From positions 2,542,001 through 2,606,000 of the forward strand of contig NC_089437.1 of NCBI RefSeq assembly GCF_026210795.1: DNA of 64,000 bases. The letters run 5' to 3'. Numbering within the stretch: the stretch's first letter is position 1; the number at the start of each line of letters is the position of its first letter. The stretch comes from Rhizophagus irregularis. Taxonomy: Eukaryota; Glomeromycota; Glomeromycetes; Glomerales; Glomeraceae. Shown one piece after another: positions 1 through 12,459 of the stretch. A program made the translations under genes and the position numbers. The notes beneath the pieces were generated by a model. It ran no database searches. It was not told the origin of the DNA and saw only the letters and a list, made by a program, of their open reading frames with translations.

Positions 1-60
1 ATCAAGTTAATCATCTGTTCAAAAAAAAAGAAAAAACAATATAAACTCACTTATACTCAC

Positions 61-1380
61 TCTTTTAATTCCGATAAAACATGGTCTACATTACTTGCAT
101 TAGCTAAACAAAACATAATTTCCAATTTTGCTAATTTAACATAAATAGGGTCATTATATTTACAAAAGAATACTTTCATATCATTTCTTAGCACTTCAGG
201 CCTTCTTTGTATAATTAAAAGAATGTTACGAAGAGCAACATATTGGACTTCAGGTCCACTTGAAAGAAGTGTTACTAACGGGGGAGATAATTTTTTACAC
301 ATGATATTAATATCTTCTTCTTTTGTCATGTAATTCATTAAATACATTATTACTTTAACCGCTGTTAACACTACGCTTGAATTTGCATGTTGTAAACGCG
401 GCGCGATACGTTCACATAACATCTCAGCATCTCCCATTTCTTGAGGTACATATGACATTAAAGATTCAAGTATATATGTTTGTCCCCATCTAAATAAACA
501 AATAGTTAATTAAAAAATATGTATATATATATATATATATATTTCGAAAATTCAGAAACCTACTCGGTACATTCGTTGAGAGCAGCTATTAATTTATTAG
601 CCATGTTCGTGTTTAATTTTAATGAAATATTTTCTGACCGTTCAGAAATTTCAGTTAAAGCAGCAACAGAATTTGCCACCACTGTTGGATTTGAATCGGC
701 TAATAAATCTCTTAATAAATCAATGAATCCTTCATTTTCGACCAATCCTTTATTATGCATATACAACTTAGCTACTGTTATTGCGGCTGTTTTACGAACG
801 TATGGATCTTGATCCTTTAAACAACGTTTTAATGGACCAGCTAACGCGTCTACTATCTTTTCTACATTAATATATCCCATTGTTCTTATTGTTAATGCTC
901 TAATCAATGGATTTTGATCTCCTGCATCCTAAATTTCAATTAAAAAGATTATTTAACTGATTTTTATTTTTTAATTCTTTTAAAAATAAACACATTACAG
1001 CTTACTTTAATGAAAGTCGGAATAGCTTTTTCAGCCATATCGGGCTTCGATCTTGAATAAATAATAAGATAAAGATAAACCATTTTTTTTATTTCTAATA
1101 CGGGGATTTGCATACAATTAATCACATCAGGAAATAAAGCTGACATATCATTTCCCATCGTCATATTTGCTACTATTTTTTTTAATACCGTTTTTTTCTT
1201 TGTATGCTGCTTATCTTTCTTTTCCGAATTTAACTCAGAACGAAGTTCTTGAACCTTCCCTAATAAAAGATGAGATAGTGTATTTTACGTCATCTCTAAT
1301 AAAAAAACAAATACATGCGTACATATATATCATGAATAAATTTGTTACATACCTCTTTGAAAATATTTAGCGTCAGACAT
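61..1380 (-). CDS. Beta-adaptin (AP-1/AP-2 large beta subunit), 5' part
   Basis: Large beta subunit of a clathrin adaptor complex, which helps select cargo and recruit clathrin at the Golgi/endosome or plasma membrane. Four exons are joined here: 1353-1380, 1006-1259, 564-928 and 61-489. The gene continues past the left edge, so about half (roughly 360 aa) is visible. The start MSDAKYFQR leads into the typical trunk: KKIVANMTMGND, LFPDVINCMQ, LIRALTIRTMG, DPYVRKTAA, LADSNPTVVAN, then NECTEWGQ across the 490-563 intron, LSPPLVTLLSS and EVQYVALRN. These are HEAT/armadillo repeats of the beta trunk. All visible introns are GT-AG. The clathrin box and ear domain would lie outside the window. I cannot tell AP-1 beta (Apl2) from AP-2 beta (Apl1) from the trunk alone. 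Confidence 0.93.
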
Positions 1381-1739
1381 TTTGAAAGTTATGAAAAGAA
1401 TTAGTCAGGTGAATTGATAATATATCGTTAATTCTTTTATTTCCACCCGATTTGGTTAGTGCATATTAAAGTTACTGGCGCACGCATATACAAATATATA
1501 TGTATGTATTCACTATATTTTAAACCACAAACCGGTTTATAGTCACAAATTTTAATGGTTAGAATAAGCTAACCTAAGTATACTTTATTTTATGAAATAT
1601 AGGTTTACTTTTTTTTATTTTATAAATTATCTAATGTAATAAATAAATAATCTATATATAACTAATGTATAAAATATAAAGAAAATCTATATAAAATATC
1701 CACCAGCTATCTATCCTATTGATTTTTTTTTTTTATTAT

Positions 1740-2720
1740 TAATTTCTATAGATGCGATCTTGTCTTAATATAATTACGCCTACTTACATATACTAAACTT
1801 ATAAAAATAAGAAAAACATAATATATATAAGAACCAAGCATTATGAAAAAGACTACTCCTCTAAAGAAAAAGTTGACCTGTCACCTAGATGCTTATATCA
1901 CTATTAAAAACAATGATACAACCAAAAATTTTAGTGACTGTCAAGATCTACCTAAAAATTTGCCCAATGACCACCACTGGTAAAAAATGATTTCTACACA
2001 TATCTTACACATATTGGGTACTCAAAATGTAGAAAATCATACACAAATAATACACATATCATACACATATCGGGTACTAATATATATATCATACATATAT
2101 CAGGTATCTGATAGGTATACTATATATATAAGTACCCGATATGTGTATGATATGTGTATTATTTGTGTATGATTTTCTACATTTTGAGTACCCGATATAT
2201 GTAAGATATGTGTAGGATATGTGTAGGATAGACCATTTTTTTACCAGTACACCCCAATGGAATGCTAAATCATTCCATTTGTTCCAATTAGTCTCACTCT
2301 GTTCTATTATAATGTGCTTACCATTACCCTTCTTACTATTTGACTTTGACTTTGACTTCTTTTTTTTGTCTTTATTACTAATATTGTATTTTTTTTCTTT
2401 TCTACACGCTATTAATAGCATGCATGTATAATTCTTTTTTTATTTATAAAAGCTATATGTATATACTATCTGATACAGAATGATGAAAAAATAAACAAAC
2501 AAATTGTTTCAAAAATAATTCTTTAAAACTACTTAAAAGAAGTCTATATATTTTTCTTTCAAATAAAATTTGCCATATGTAAATATAATCAAATATGGAA
2601 TGATAAAATTTCAATAGATTATCTATCTATATATTTTTCTTTCTAATTAAATAGCCCTATATAAATATTATCAAATAGGGAATATTGTGAAATCTATCCT
2701 ATTGATAATAACTAATTGAA
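1740..2720. repeat. Interspersed repeat R1, copy 1 (dead coding relic)
   Basis: The sequence is recognisably the same as 22880-23498 plus 24721-24840, and more weakly as 26620-26770. Shared blocks include the stretch ending in TTTGCC(C/T)AATGACC and the CATTCCATTTGTT block. On the minus strand both main copies keep traces of one protein: a Lys/Ser-rich stretch followed by NKWNDLAFHWG here and NKWNDFAFYWKG in copy 2. Frames are broken in both. I do not recognise the family. This copy carries a palindromic element at 1976-2248 that copy 2 lacks. Copy 2 in turn carries a Tc1-type element that this copy lacks. Confidence 0.7.
1976..2248. mobile_element. Palindromic MITE P1, copy 1
   Basis: A 273-bp, nearly complete foldback element. 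It begins ACTGGTAAAAAATG and ends CATTTTTTTACCAGT. The arms repeat CATATC/GGGTACT modules and meet in the middle, so the whole element can form one long hairpin. A second copy sits at 18039-18315. It interrupts repeat R1: the sequence left and right of it is nearly continuous in the uninterrupted copy near 23105-23150. No coding capacity. I could not fix the target duplication with confidence. Confidence 0.85.
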
Positions 2721-2730
2721 TGTAATTTAA

Positions 2731-3121
2731 ACAAAATAGTAAAATATTTATTTATATCACTTGATTTCAGATATATTCAAATACAAATCAATTTATTTTT
2801 AAATTTAAAATAAAATTTAATAGAAGTTATAATAATAATAATTGAAAATATATTGTAATAGTATATTGTAATTTTTTTTTTATATTGCAGTACATTTGTA
2901 ATTTTATTAATGTAAAAGTAATAGAAAGTATATACAAAGTAAGAAACTATATATGCTACTCTAATGTTATTAAACTACCACATATAATAATAATGAAAAA
3001 AAAGAAAAATAACACAATTATTATAATTTACAGTCTAACTTCAATATACCAATATTTGATATACTAATATACTATTAAAGACTTGATATACTGATAAAAT
3101 TTTATTTTTCCACTATATATG
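2731..3121. other. AT-rich spacer
   Basis: Very AT-rich sequence with A/T runs and no open frame worth calling. I see no gene, RNA or clear element ends before the inverted repeat that starts near 3122. Confidence 0.5.
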
Positions 3122-4019
3122 AGGAAGAATCCCGAACAATATATATATAGGTCAGTTGAAAAATTCAAAATTTACTAAGGTCAATAAGCAAATATTTTTC
3201 ATGTCTGCTAAGCAAACTTTTATTTAACCCATAAATTTTTTACACTGCTAAGCAACTTATTTTATGACATACATATATTAATATATAATTTTTTTATAAA
3301 ATATGTATATAAAAAAAAACTAAAAAAACAAAAATTTTTGAAATAATGCATGGATAAAGCTATTGTTACTTTTTTGTAATATTACAACTTATAAATGTTT
3401 CTTATTAATATTTTCGTATATCTGTTCTTGACTTCAGAGCGTAATTTAGGCACTTTAGTTAAATGAAACATACATCCAAAACCTTTTTAAGTAAAGTTGT
3501 TTAGCAGATTCGAATATAAATTTTTATCATGATTGAATAGATATTTATGAATTTATTCATGTTTTTCGTAATGCCACCAATACGCAGAATTTTTATTTTT
3601 AAAATTTACTCATCGGGAAATTTTTTGGGAAGCAAATCTGCGCAGATTTTCAGAAATTATATTTGCGCAGATCTTATATCCTGGCGCAAAACATTAGAGG
3701 AAAAATCCAATAAAAAACTGCGCAGATTTTATAAATAACAAAGTTCTGCGCAGATTTTTAAATAAAAAACCTTCAAAATACCTCAGCAATTTTTTTCAGT
3801 AAAAATCTGCGTCACAATAATACAAATTAATTTATTGCATTAATTACTAATTTATTTATATAATCAAAATTACTTTTTTATTATATATTAACAAGTTTAC
3901 AAATACAATTGAAATCTATTACTAGTTATTGCTATTCATCATCTCTTTACTGCATATTTACATGTTATTAATGGTTTGGAACATTGTTGCAGTTGGTTTG
4001 ATTCCAACAAACAATTAGC

Positions 4020-7000
4020 AAAATAGAAAAAAAATCTATACAAAAATAAAGGAAAAACGAACATTAGTATAAAGTTCGTAAAGTTCGTTGAAAAAAAGTA
4101 AAAGAATTTCAAAGTAATTACCTTGAATATTACTTTGAAATTTTATTTAGAAACCCGTCTAAAGTCATAGGACCTAAAAAAATTGAACGTTAATTAACGT
4201 TCATCAAATAATTTATTAAAAAAATAAACTTTCAAAGGTTTTACCTTCAAAAATGAGTCTGGAGCTATACTTCAGTGTTCTGGACCTACAAAATATAAAA
4301 ATGAATGTTAGATAAATTAAAAAAAATATAAAAAAATTAAAGAATTTCAAAGTTTACCTTTGAAATTCGTGTCCAAAAAGCCATGAGCCTACAAACCCAT
4401 AAAAATAATACAAATGAAACGTTAGTCAACGTTTCACTAAATAAAATTAAAAACTTTTGAAGATTATACCTTTGAAATGATGTCCAGAGTACTTTCAGTA
4501 TTCTGGACCTACAAAAAATAAGAACAAACATCAGTAAACGTTCGTTAAATAAAATAAAAAAAATAATAAAATTTTAAATTTCAAAGTTTTAACCTTCAAA
4601 ATTCCATTATGTCCGGAAAGCCAATAACCTATAAAAAGAGAAAATTGAAACGTTAGCCAACGTTTCATTAAATAAAAAAACTAATAGAATTTCGAAGTTT
4701 TACCTTCGAAATTCCATCCAGACAGAAACAGGAGAGCTGAACCCTAAAAAAAAGAGAAAGATGAAACATTAATAACGTTTCGCTAAAATAAAACAAAAAA
4801 AACAGAATTTTGAAGTTTACCTTCGAAATTCCGTCCAAGAGGCATCCAGAAAGCCAAAAATCTACAAAAAAAAGAAAACTGAAACGTTAGTAACGTTTCA
4901 TTTAAATAAAATAAAAATAAATATTAGTTTCGTAATGAAAAGTTCGTTACAAAACTTACCATGTTGAAATCCAGACGAGCCGAAAACCTAAAAAAAAGAA
5001 TAAAAGAACGTTAGAAAAATGTTTTTTAATCTTTATAAAATTAAAAAATATATATATAAAGTTTCGCAACAAGATGTTGCAAAACTTACCATTTTCGTTT
5101 TGGGAATCTTTGGAGTACCGAAACTACAAAAAAAGAATAAAGAACGTTAGAAATGTTCTTTTATAAAATAAAAAAAAAATATAAGTTGCGTAATGAAAAA
5201 TTTGTTACAAAATTTAACCTCTCTTAGTATTCAAGAAAAAAAAATTTGAAGGTTAGTCTTTCAGCTTTCTTTACCTAAAAAAAAAAGAAATACGAACATT
5301 AGTTAACGTTCATCAATAAATTAATTAAAAAAAATAATTTTGAAGGTTTTACCTTTAAATAGGTCCAGAACATACCTTCGGCGTTCTGGACCTAAAAAAA
5401 TAAAATAACAAAACGTTAGTAGAACATTCGTTAAAGAAAATCAAAAATAAAGAACTTTGAAGTGCTATTACCTTCGAAGTTTTTCCAAGTTCTCCAAATG
5501 GAAGTCCAGGACCTAAAAATAATAAAAATGAACATTAGTATAACGTTCGTTAAAAAAAAATAAAACAAAAAGAAACTTTGAAGTGTTATATCTGCAAAGT
5601 TCTTTCAAATGGAGCCAGAATCTAAAAAATAAAAGAAAAATAAACGTTAGTAGAATATTTGTTAAAAAAAAATAAAAAAAAGAATTTTGAAGTGTTATCA
5701 CCTTCAAAGTTCTTTCAAATGGAGCTGGAACCTAAAAAATAAAAGAATACGAACGTTAGTAGAATGTTCGTTAAAGAAAAAAACCACAAAAAAATATATA
5801 TAAAGAATTTGAAGGTTTACCTTCAAATTCTTTCGTCCAGTAGCCAGAGAACCAAAACCCTACAAAAAAAAACAACTAAAACGTTAGTAAACGTTTCGTA
5901 AATTAAAAGTAATAAAAAAAAATAATAATTTTGAAGGTTTACCTTCGAAATCCTTCTAAATGTGAACAGGAACCTAAAAAAATAAAATGAAAGCTAAACA
6001 TTAATAAAAAAAATACAAAAAAAAACACGTTTCAAAAATATACTTTCCATCCTATCAATCCAAAGCGCAAAGTTAATGCCAACACCTACAAAAGAAAGAA
6101 AAAAAAATTAAATAAAATTTTTTAAATAAAAAAGTTTCAAAGCCTTCCACTTTGAAACTTGCCAATCCAAAAACCCAGGAACCGAAAGCCGATACCTACA
6201 AAAGAAAGAATAAAAATTGTTAAAATTTTTTGATGATTTTTTTATAAAAAAAGTTTCAAAACTTAACGAATAAAACCTTCGATCCAAGAACCGATGCTGA
6301 TACCTACAAAAGAAAGAAAGAAAGAAAATTTAATAAAATTTCTCAAGAAAATATATTTTAAAAAAAGTTTCAAAGTAAATACTTCAAAACTTACCAATCC
6401 AAAGTCTGGGACTGATACTGATATTTACAAAAGAATAAAGAAAATTAAATAAAATTACATTTAAAAAAGCTTCAAAACTTCACTTTAAAACTTACCGATC
6501 AAAAGCCTAAAGATCTGCCGATACCTACAAAGAAAGAAAGAAAAAATTAATATAATTTCTTAAAAAAAAAAATTTAAAAAAGTAGTTTCGAAACTCTTAC
6601 TTCAAAACTTACCTATCAAGAATTAAGAACCGAAGCCGATGCCTACCTACAAAAAGATGAAAAAAAAATTAGTTGAAGTTTTTTTTAAAAAAAGTTAATT
6701 TTTAAAAAAAAAGTTTTGAAGCAATATTTCAAAATTTACCGATCCAAAGCCAATAATCAAAAGCTGACACCTACAAAAGAAATAAAGAAAGTTTTAAAAA
6801 AAATCATTTAAAAAAAGTTTCAAACTAAAAAAAAGCTTCAAAACTTACCAATTCAAACCCGAAGACTGATGTTGACACCTACAAAAATGAACGTTTAGTA
6901 ACGTTTTGTTAAAAGTAAAGATACAAAAAATACAAAAAAAAATTCGAAGGGTTTTACCTTCGAAAATAAGTCCAGAGTCATTTTTCAGTGTCTGAGATAT

Positions 7001-7160
7001 GAAAATAATTAAAAACGAACGTTAACGATGTTCGTTAAACAAAAATATAATAAAAAAAATTTCAAAGGTAAAGATTTTACCTTCGAAATAAGAGTCTGAA
7101 GCTGTTCTTCGGCATCCAAAACCTAAAAGTTTGATAAAACGAATATTAGTGACGTTCGTT
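4020..7160 (-). repeat. Tandem array A (units about 90-115 bp, splice-like)
   Basis: About 30 diverged head-to-tail units. Read on the minus strand, each unit has a pyrimidine/T tract ending in TAG or AG, a 35-50 nt block, then a donor-like AAG|GTAAAA placed inside a short hairpin (for example TTCGAAG-GTAAAA-CTTCGAA near 4700). An AT spacer and a second hairpin holding AACGTTACTAACGTT, which contains TACTAAC, complete the unit. Later units (6000-6900) lose the TACTAAC hairpin but keep the AG and GT positions. No long open reading frame. See the findings for what this could mean. Confidence 0.75.
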
Positions 7161-7164
7161 AAAT

Positions 7165-8990
7165 AAAAAATAAAAAATTATTATTTTTTTTTTAAAATAA
7201 ATTAAAGATTCGGAGGTAAGCATATCTCTGAATTCCAAAATCATCAATAGGTTCCATCTGGAACCTATATAATATTAAAAAAAAATTGTTTTTTTTTAAA
7301 AAAAAATAAATTAAGATTCGGAGGTAAGCATACCTCTGAATTCCAAAATCATCAATAGGTTCCATCTGGAACCTATATAATATAAAAAAAAATTGTTTTT
7401 TTTTAAAAAAATAAATTAAGATTCGGAGGTAAGTATACCTCCGAATTCCAACTAAAATCATCGATAGGTTTTATCCAAAACTTATATAATATAAAAAAAA
7501 TTTTTTTTTTAAAAAAAAAATAATTTAAGATTCGGAGGTAAGCATACCTTTGAATTCCAACTAAAATCATCAATAGGTTCCATTCAGAACCTATATAATA
7601 TAAAAAAAAATTGTTTTTTTTAAAAAAAAAATAAATTAAGATTCGAGGTAAGCATACCTCCGAATTCCAATTAAAATCATCTATAGGTTCTATCTGGAAC
7701 CTATATAATATAAAAAAAAATTGTTTTTTTTTTAAAAAAAAAATAATTTAAGATTCGGAGGTAAGCATACCTCCGAATTCCAACTAAAATCATCAATAGG
7801 TTCCATCCAGAACTTATATAATATAAAAAAATTGTTTTTTTTAAAAAAAATAAATTAAGATTCGGAGGTAAGCATACCTCTGAATTCTAAAATCATCAAT
7901 AGGTTCCATCTGGAACCTATATAATAATAAAAAAAAAATTGTTTTTTTTTAAAAAAATAAATAAATTAAGATTCAGAGGTAACCTATATAATATAAAAAA
8001 AAATTATTTTTTTTAAAAAAATAAATTAAGATTCGGAGGTAAGTATACTCTGAATTCCAATATCTTTGATAGGTTCCATCTGAAACCTATATAATATAAA
8101 AAAAATTATTTTTTTTTAAAAAATAAATTAAGATTCGAGTAAGCATTTGCACTCTGAATCCCAATATTCCTTTGATAGGTTCCATGGAACCTATATAATA
8201 TAAAAAAAAAATATTTTTTTTAAATAAATTAAAGATTTCGAGTAAGCATCTGCTCTGGAATTCCAATATCTTTGATAGGTTCCATCCGGAACCTATATAT
8301 TATAAAAAAAATTATTTTTTTTAAAAAAAATAAATTAAGATTCAGAGGTAAGCATACCTCTGAATTCCAAAATCTTTGATAGGTTCCATTCAGAACCTAT
8401 ATAATATTAAAAAAATTTTTTTTTTTAAAAAATAAATTAAGATTCAGAAGTAAACATACCTCTGAATTCCAATATCTTTGATAGGTTCCATCTGAAACTT
8501 ATATAATATAATAAAAAATTATTATTTTTTTTAAAAAAATAAATTAAGATTCAAAAGTTAATATACCTCCGAATTTCAGGAACTTATATAATATAAAAAA
8601 AAATAATTTTTTTTTTAAAAAAATAAATTAAGATTTAGAGGTAAGCATACCTCTAGATTCCAACTAAAATCATCGATAGGTTCCATTCGGAACCTATATA
8701 ATATAATAAAAAATTATTATTTTTTTTTAAAATAAATTAAAGATTCAGAAGTTAATATACCTCTGAATTCCAACTAAAATCATCGATAGGTTCCATTCAG
8801 AACCTATATAATATAAAAAAAAATTATTTTTTTTTTAAAAAAATAAATTAAATTTCAAAGGTAAACATACCTCTGAATTCCAAACTAAATCATCGATAGG
8901 TTCCATCCAGAACCTATATAATATAAAAAAAAATTTTTTTTCTCCAAAAATAATTAAAGTTTCAGAGGTGATATACTTCCAAATTAAAAT
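7165..8990 (-). repeat. Tandem array B (about 108-bp units, two hairpins each)
   Basis: About 17 units of close to 108 bp. Each has two perfect or near-perfect short palindromes: ATTCGGAGGTAAGCATACCT and its mate (11-bp stem), and ATAGGTTCCATCTGGAACCT (10-bp stem), separated by A and T runs. On the minus strand the unit reads as TATATAG|GTTCC... ...CAGAG|GTATGC, an acceptor- and donor-like pair around a 39-43 nt block. Block lengths of 39, 42 and 43 nt occur, so reading phase is not kept. It directly follows array A inside the same TIR element. Confidence 0.8.
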
Positions 8991-9479
8991 TGACAATAAG
9001 CTTTATTATGTTCTTGACTTACAAACTGAACGTTAACTGACGTTCATTAAAAAAATTTTTTTTTTTTCAAAGAAGAAAAAAAAGGAATACGACTCCTTTT
9101 TTAGTTCTGATTTCCCTGCATGTTGCAAATTATGTGCCGAATATTGGACGAATTTGCCTTAAAGACTCCGAACCTTGCAAATAAATTTTTTTTAAATTTC
9201 TCTGATAAGTTTCGAAGCTTAAAAAATAATAGAAATATTTTTTCTTTGGAATCTTTAACAGATTATTTCCTGAAAGGTGTTGTAGAAAAAATTATTTTAC
9301 AAAGTTTTTTTCTTTAGTAATAAGTGTTATAGAAAAAATTATTTTTTTAAAGTCTTGTAAAGTTTTTTTTTTAAAAAAGTATTGTAGAAAAAATCATTTA
9401 GGTATTAAATCAAGTTAGAGTTAATTAAAGTTTAAATATTAAATCAATGATAAAATTGCAGATTGAACTGATATTTTAA

Positions 9480-9735
9480 TGAAAAAAAAGCAAAAATCTG
9501 CAAAATTGCAGACTCCCGCATAAATTTCATATAAAAAAAAGCAGAAATCTGCAAAATCACAGACTTCCGCAGAAATGCATATATAAAAAATCAGAAATAT
9601 GCAAAATTGTAGATTATTGCATAATTTTGTAAAAAATAAAAAGCAGAAATCTGCAAAATTGCAGACTTCCGCATAAATTCACATAAAAAATGCAAAGATC
9701 TGCTAATTTTACAGATCTCCGCAGTTCTGCATCTT
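9480..9735. repeat. Subterminal repeats of the 7.2-kb element
   Basis: Five or so copies of a roughly 50-bp unit with AAATCTGCAAAATTGCAGAC followed by CCGCA. The motif GCAGAAATCTGC is itself palindromic. Related GCGCAGATTTT motifs lie in inverse orientation at 3635-3765 near the other end, which fits subterminal transposase-binding sites. Confidence 0.6.
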
Positions 9736-10854
9736 AAAAAATTTCCCGATGCTGTAAATTTTATCAAAAAAAATATTTTTAAAAAATTTTCTAAGTAAAA
9801 ATGAAATAACTTTTATTGATTATTACAAAAATTATAGTGTAAAATTATAAAAAAAAACAGAAAAACACTTATTTTTCTTGCTTTCATTTTTAATATATAT
9901 TTTTTTAAATGTTATACGGACACGTATATGATTTATAATTTTAATGTTATGCGGACGCGTATTTGTTTTATCAAAAACACATTACACAATCATGTCTAAA
10001 AATGTTTCCTGTATTACGTATACAATTAACTTAATCTTTGTATTAAAAATAGTAACTTTTTTTTACACTAGATTTTTTTAATGTGAAAACTGAAAAATGT
10101 AAAATATATATTATATTATATATATATTAAAAAAATCTATCCTGCTACGCAAATATATATCTGACTATTAATAATTTAATACTCTGCTACGCAAATTATA
10201 TCTGACTATTTTAAAATTATGTTATCAAATAAGCAATAATAAATCTCACATAGGAAAAAATTTTTATATATTGGCTAAGCAAACTCAAAACTTACATTTA
10301 TATATATTGTTCGGGGTCCTTATAAGGATATATAAATATCAGTATAACTTTGATATAACGATATTTTCTAAAAATTTCATATATGTCCTGACATATCGTT
10401 ATATGTAGTAAGGGATAGGTACCTTTTATAAAGAATGTCTAAAGTAGGGTAAATTATATGACTTCAAAAAAAAAAATTTTTTTTTAAATAAAACTTTTTG
10501 GCATATATATATATAACTTTTTAAATATATATGCTAAATATATTTTAGACTGCTTTACAAGTTTACTTAAAGTACAAAATGAAGTTTTGAATGCTATTAT
10601 TAATTTATTTGACTTTTTATTTATTTTTGAATATAATCAGCAAAAATCTTTTGCTTAAATGTAAAGTTAAAAATAATGTTCAAATCTATTTTTTTTCCTT
10701 AAGTAAACTTACAAAGTAGGCTAAAATATAATTTTTAAGTTTATATTAATCTTATTTATAAAAAAATTAGTTCACTCATATTATATTAAATTATATAATA
10801 ATTTGCTTTTGCTTTAAACAACTTCTTTTATAATAATAATATATCTTTTATAAT

Positions 10855-12451
10855 TAAAGTTCCAAATGGGTCAGATTAGATCAGATTAATTAATAAATCT
10901 AACCTGGAATTTTTTTTCAGGTCAGATTAGGTCAGGTTATATCAAATTATCTATTTAACCTGACCTGAACTAAAACCTGAAAATTTTCAGAATTTTATTA
11001 AAATATCAAAAAAAAATGATGCAAAACATTTTTTTTAAAATATTACGATTCATTTTTATATTGAAATCATATAAAAAAGTAAATTCTGATATCACAACTC
11101 ACTTTTATTATATAAAATCAATATAAAAAAGTGAATTCCAATATCACAACTAGTGCTTCTACTAAGCCAGCCTAAATCAAGACTTCAGTCATGTCAGCTC
11201 AGGCTTCACAAGATCTGCATCAATACAAGCCTGAAATGAACTGAGCCACAAAAAATCTTGGCTTAGCTCAGTTCGAGTCAAATTGAGCTTAAGCTGGCTC
11301 GAGCTTTATCATAAAAATGTTTTCACAACATTTTCTTTAAATTATTTTTTAATTTAATGTAAAAATAACATTTTACAATATTTTTATATTAAATTATTAA
11401 AAAAATATTGCAAAACGTTATTTTTTAATTAAATAAACGTTTTCACAATATTTTTACTTTAAATTATTAAAAAAATGTTGCAGAATGTTTTTTTTAATTA
11501 AATTAATGTAAAAAAATGTTTTGCAACGTTTTTACATTAAATTATTGAAAAAATATTGTAAAACATTATTTTTTAACTAAATAAACGTTTTCACAACGTT
11601 TTTACTTTGAATTATTAAAAAAATGTTGCAAAATGTTATTTTTTAATTAAAGTAATATAAAAATAACATTTTGCAATATTTTTTACATTATTTTTTAACT
11701 AAATAAACGTTTTCACAATGTTTTTACTTTAAATTATTTAAAAAAATGTTGCAAAACATTATTTTTTAACTAAATAAACATTTTTGCAATATTTTTACTT
11801 TAAATTATTAAAAAAAATATTGCAAAACGTTATTTTTTAATTAAATAAACATTTTCATAATGTTCTTTAATAAACAATAAAAAAAACATTGCGAAAACAT
11901 TTCATTTATGCATGCATTATTATATAAAAATGTTTTGCAACATTTTTTGTATAATAGCTCATCTAGTTCGTGAGCTACTAAGCCAATTTAATTATGGCTT
12001 GGCTTGGCTCAGCTTGAAAAGCTTGAGCCAGCTTATGAGCCAGTTTGGCTCGTATAGAGCACTAATCACAACTCACTTTTATTATATAAAATCAATATAA
12101 AAAGTAAATTATAATACTATAACTCACTTTTAAGGCAATAACATTTATTATGTAATATTTTAGAAGATGAAAGGGTATTTGAAGGTTATATAACATATAA
12201 GTATAACATAAGATTTATATTACATGAGGGTGGATGGATATAAGCTTATAGTAAATGGATATTATGTAATAAATGTCATTACTCTTATAGTTTTATTATA
12301 TAAAATTAATAGTTTTAGGTCAACAGATCATTTAAGTTATATTGATGTTACAACCTGAATTGATGCTAAATTGCAATTGCTAAACCTAAACTGATAAATT
12401 TAGGTCAACCTATCAGATTACCTAAATTTGGTCAACCTGTTCAGAACTCTA
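10855..12451. mobile_element. hAT-type non-autonomous element with 8-bp duplication
   Basis: Ends are TAAAGTTCCAAATGGGTC (left) and, read inward, TAGAGTTCTGAACAGGTT (right). The flanks carry an exact 8-bp direct repeat TTTATAAT at 10847-10854 and 12452-12459, as expected for hAT transposition. Near each end are repeated GGTCAGATTA / GGTCAACCT motifs. There is no transposase. It contains a second, younger hAT-type element at 11151-12064. Confidence 0.75.
11151..12064. mobile_element. hAT-type element nested in the 10855 element
   Basis: Starts TAGTGCTTCTACTAAGCCAG and ends GGCTCGTATAGAGCACTA (inverted TAGTGC ends). It is flanked by an exact 8-bp direct repeat ATCACAAC (11143-11150 and 12065-12072). 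The subterminal parts are full of GGCTTAG/GAGCCA motifs. The centre is a degenerate tandem repeat of about 100 bp built around TTTTGCAACATTTTT. No coding sequence. Confidence 0.8.
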
Positions 12452-12459
12452 TTTATAAT

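Larger units (their letters stand above)
3122..10320. mobile_element. Large TIR element (7.2 kb) carrying two tandem arrays
   Basis: The two ends are inverted relative to each other. The left end has AGGA, a small insertion, then CCCGAACAATATATATA; the right end read backwards has AGGACCCCGAACAATATATA. Further inside is a second inverted pair around CATCGGGAAATTTTTT (near 3612 and 9750). Next come inverted subterminal repeats of (GC)GCAGATTT type on the left (3635-3765) and GCAGAAATCTGC on the right (9480-9730). Between them lie arrays A and B. No transposase is visible, so it would be non-autonomous. The start motif AGGACCCCG is shared with the 299-bp hAT-type MITE at 23785. Flanking 8-mers are not identical, so either the duplication has decayed or the true ends differ by a few bases. 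The inner inverted pair could mark a separate nested element. Confidence 0.6.

Noticed and set aside
7192-7461. 89-aa minus-strand open frame with an internal repeat
   Set aside because: It merely reads through array B units; block lengths change phase between units.
4000-9000. Possible CRISPR-like array because of regular palindromic units
   Set aside because: Eukaryotic context, diverged units, no unique spacers of constant size, no cas genes. It is a transposon-internal satellite.
3122-10328. Exact 8-bp target duplication for the 7.2-kb element
   Set aside because: Left TATATATG and right TATAAGGA share only the first four bases in order, so I do not claim a duplication.
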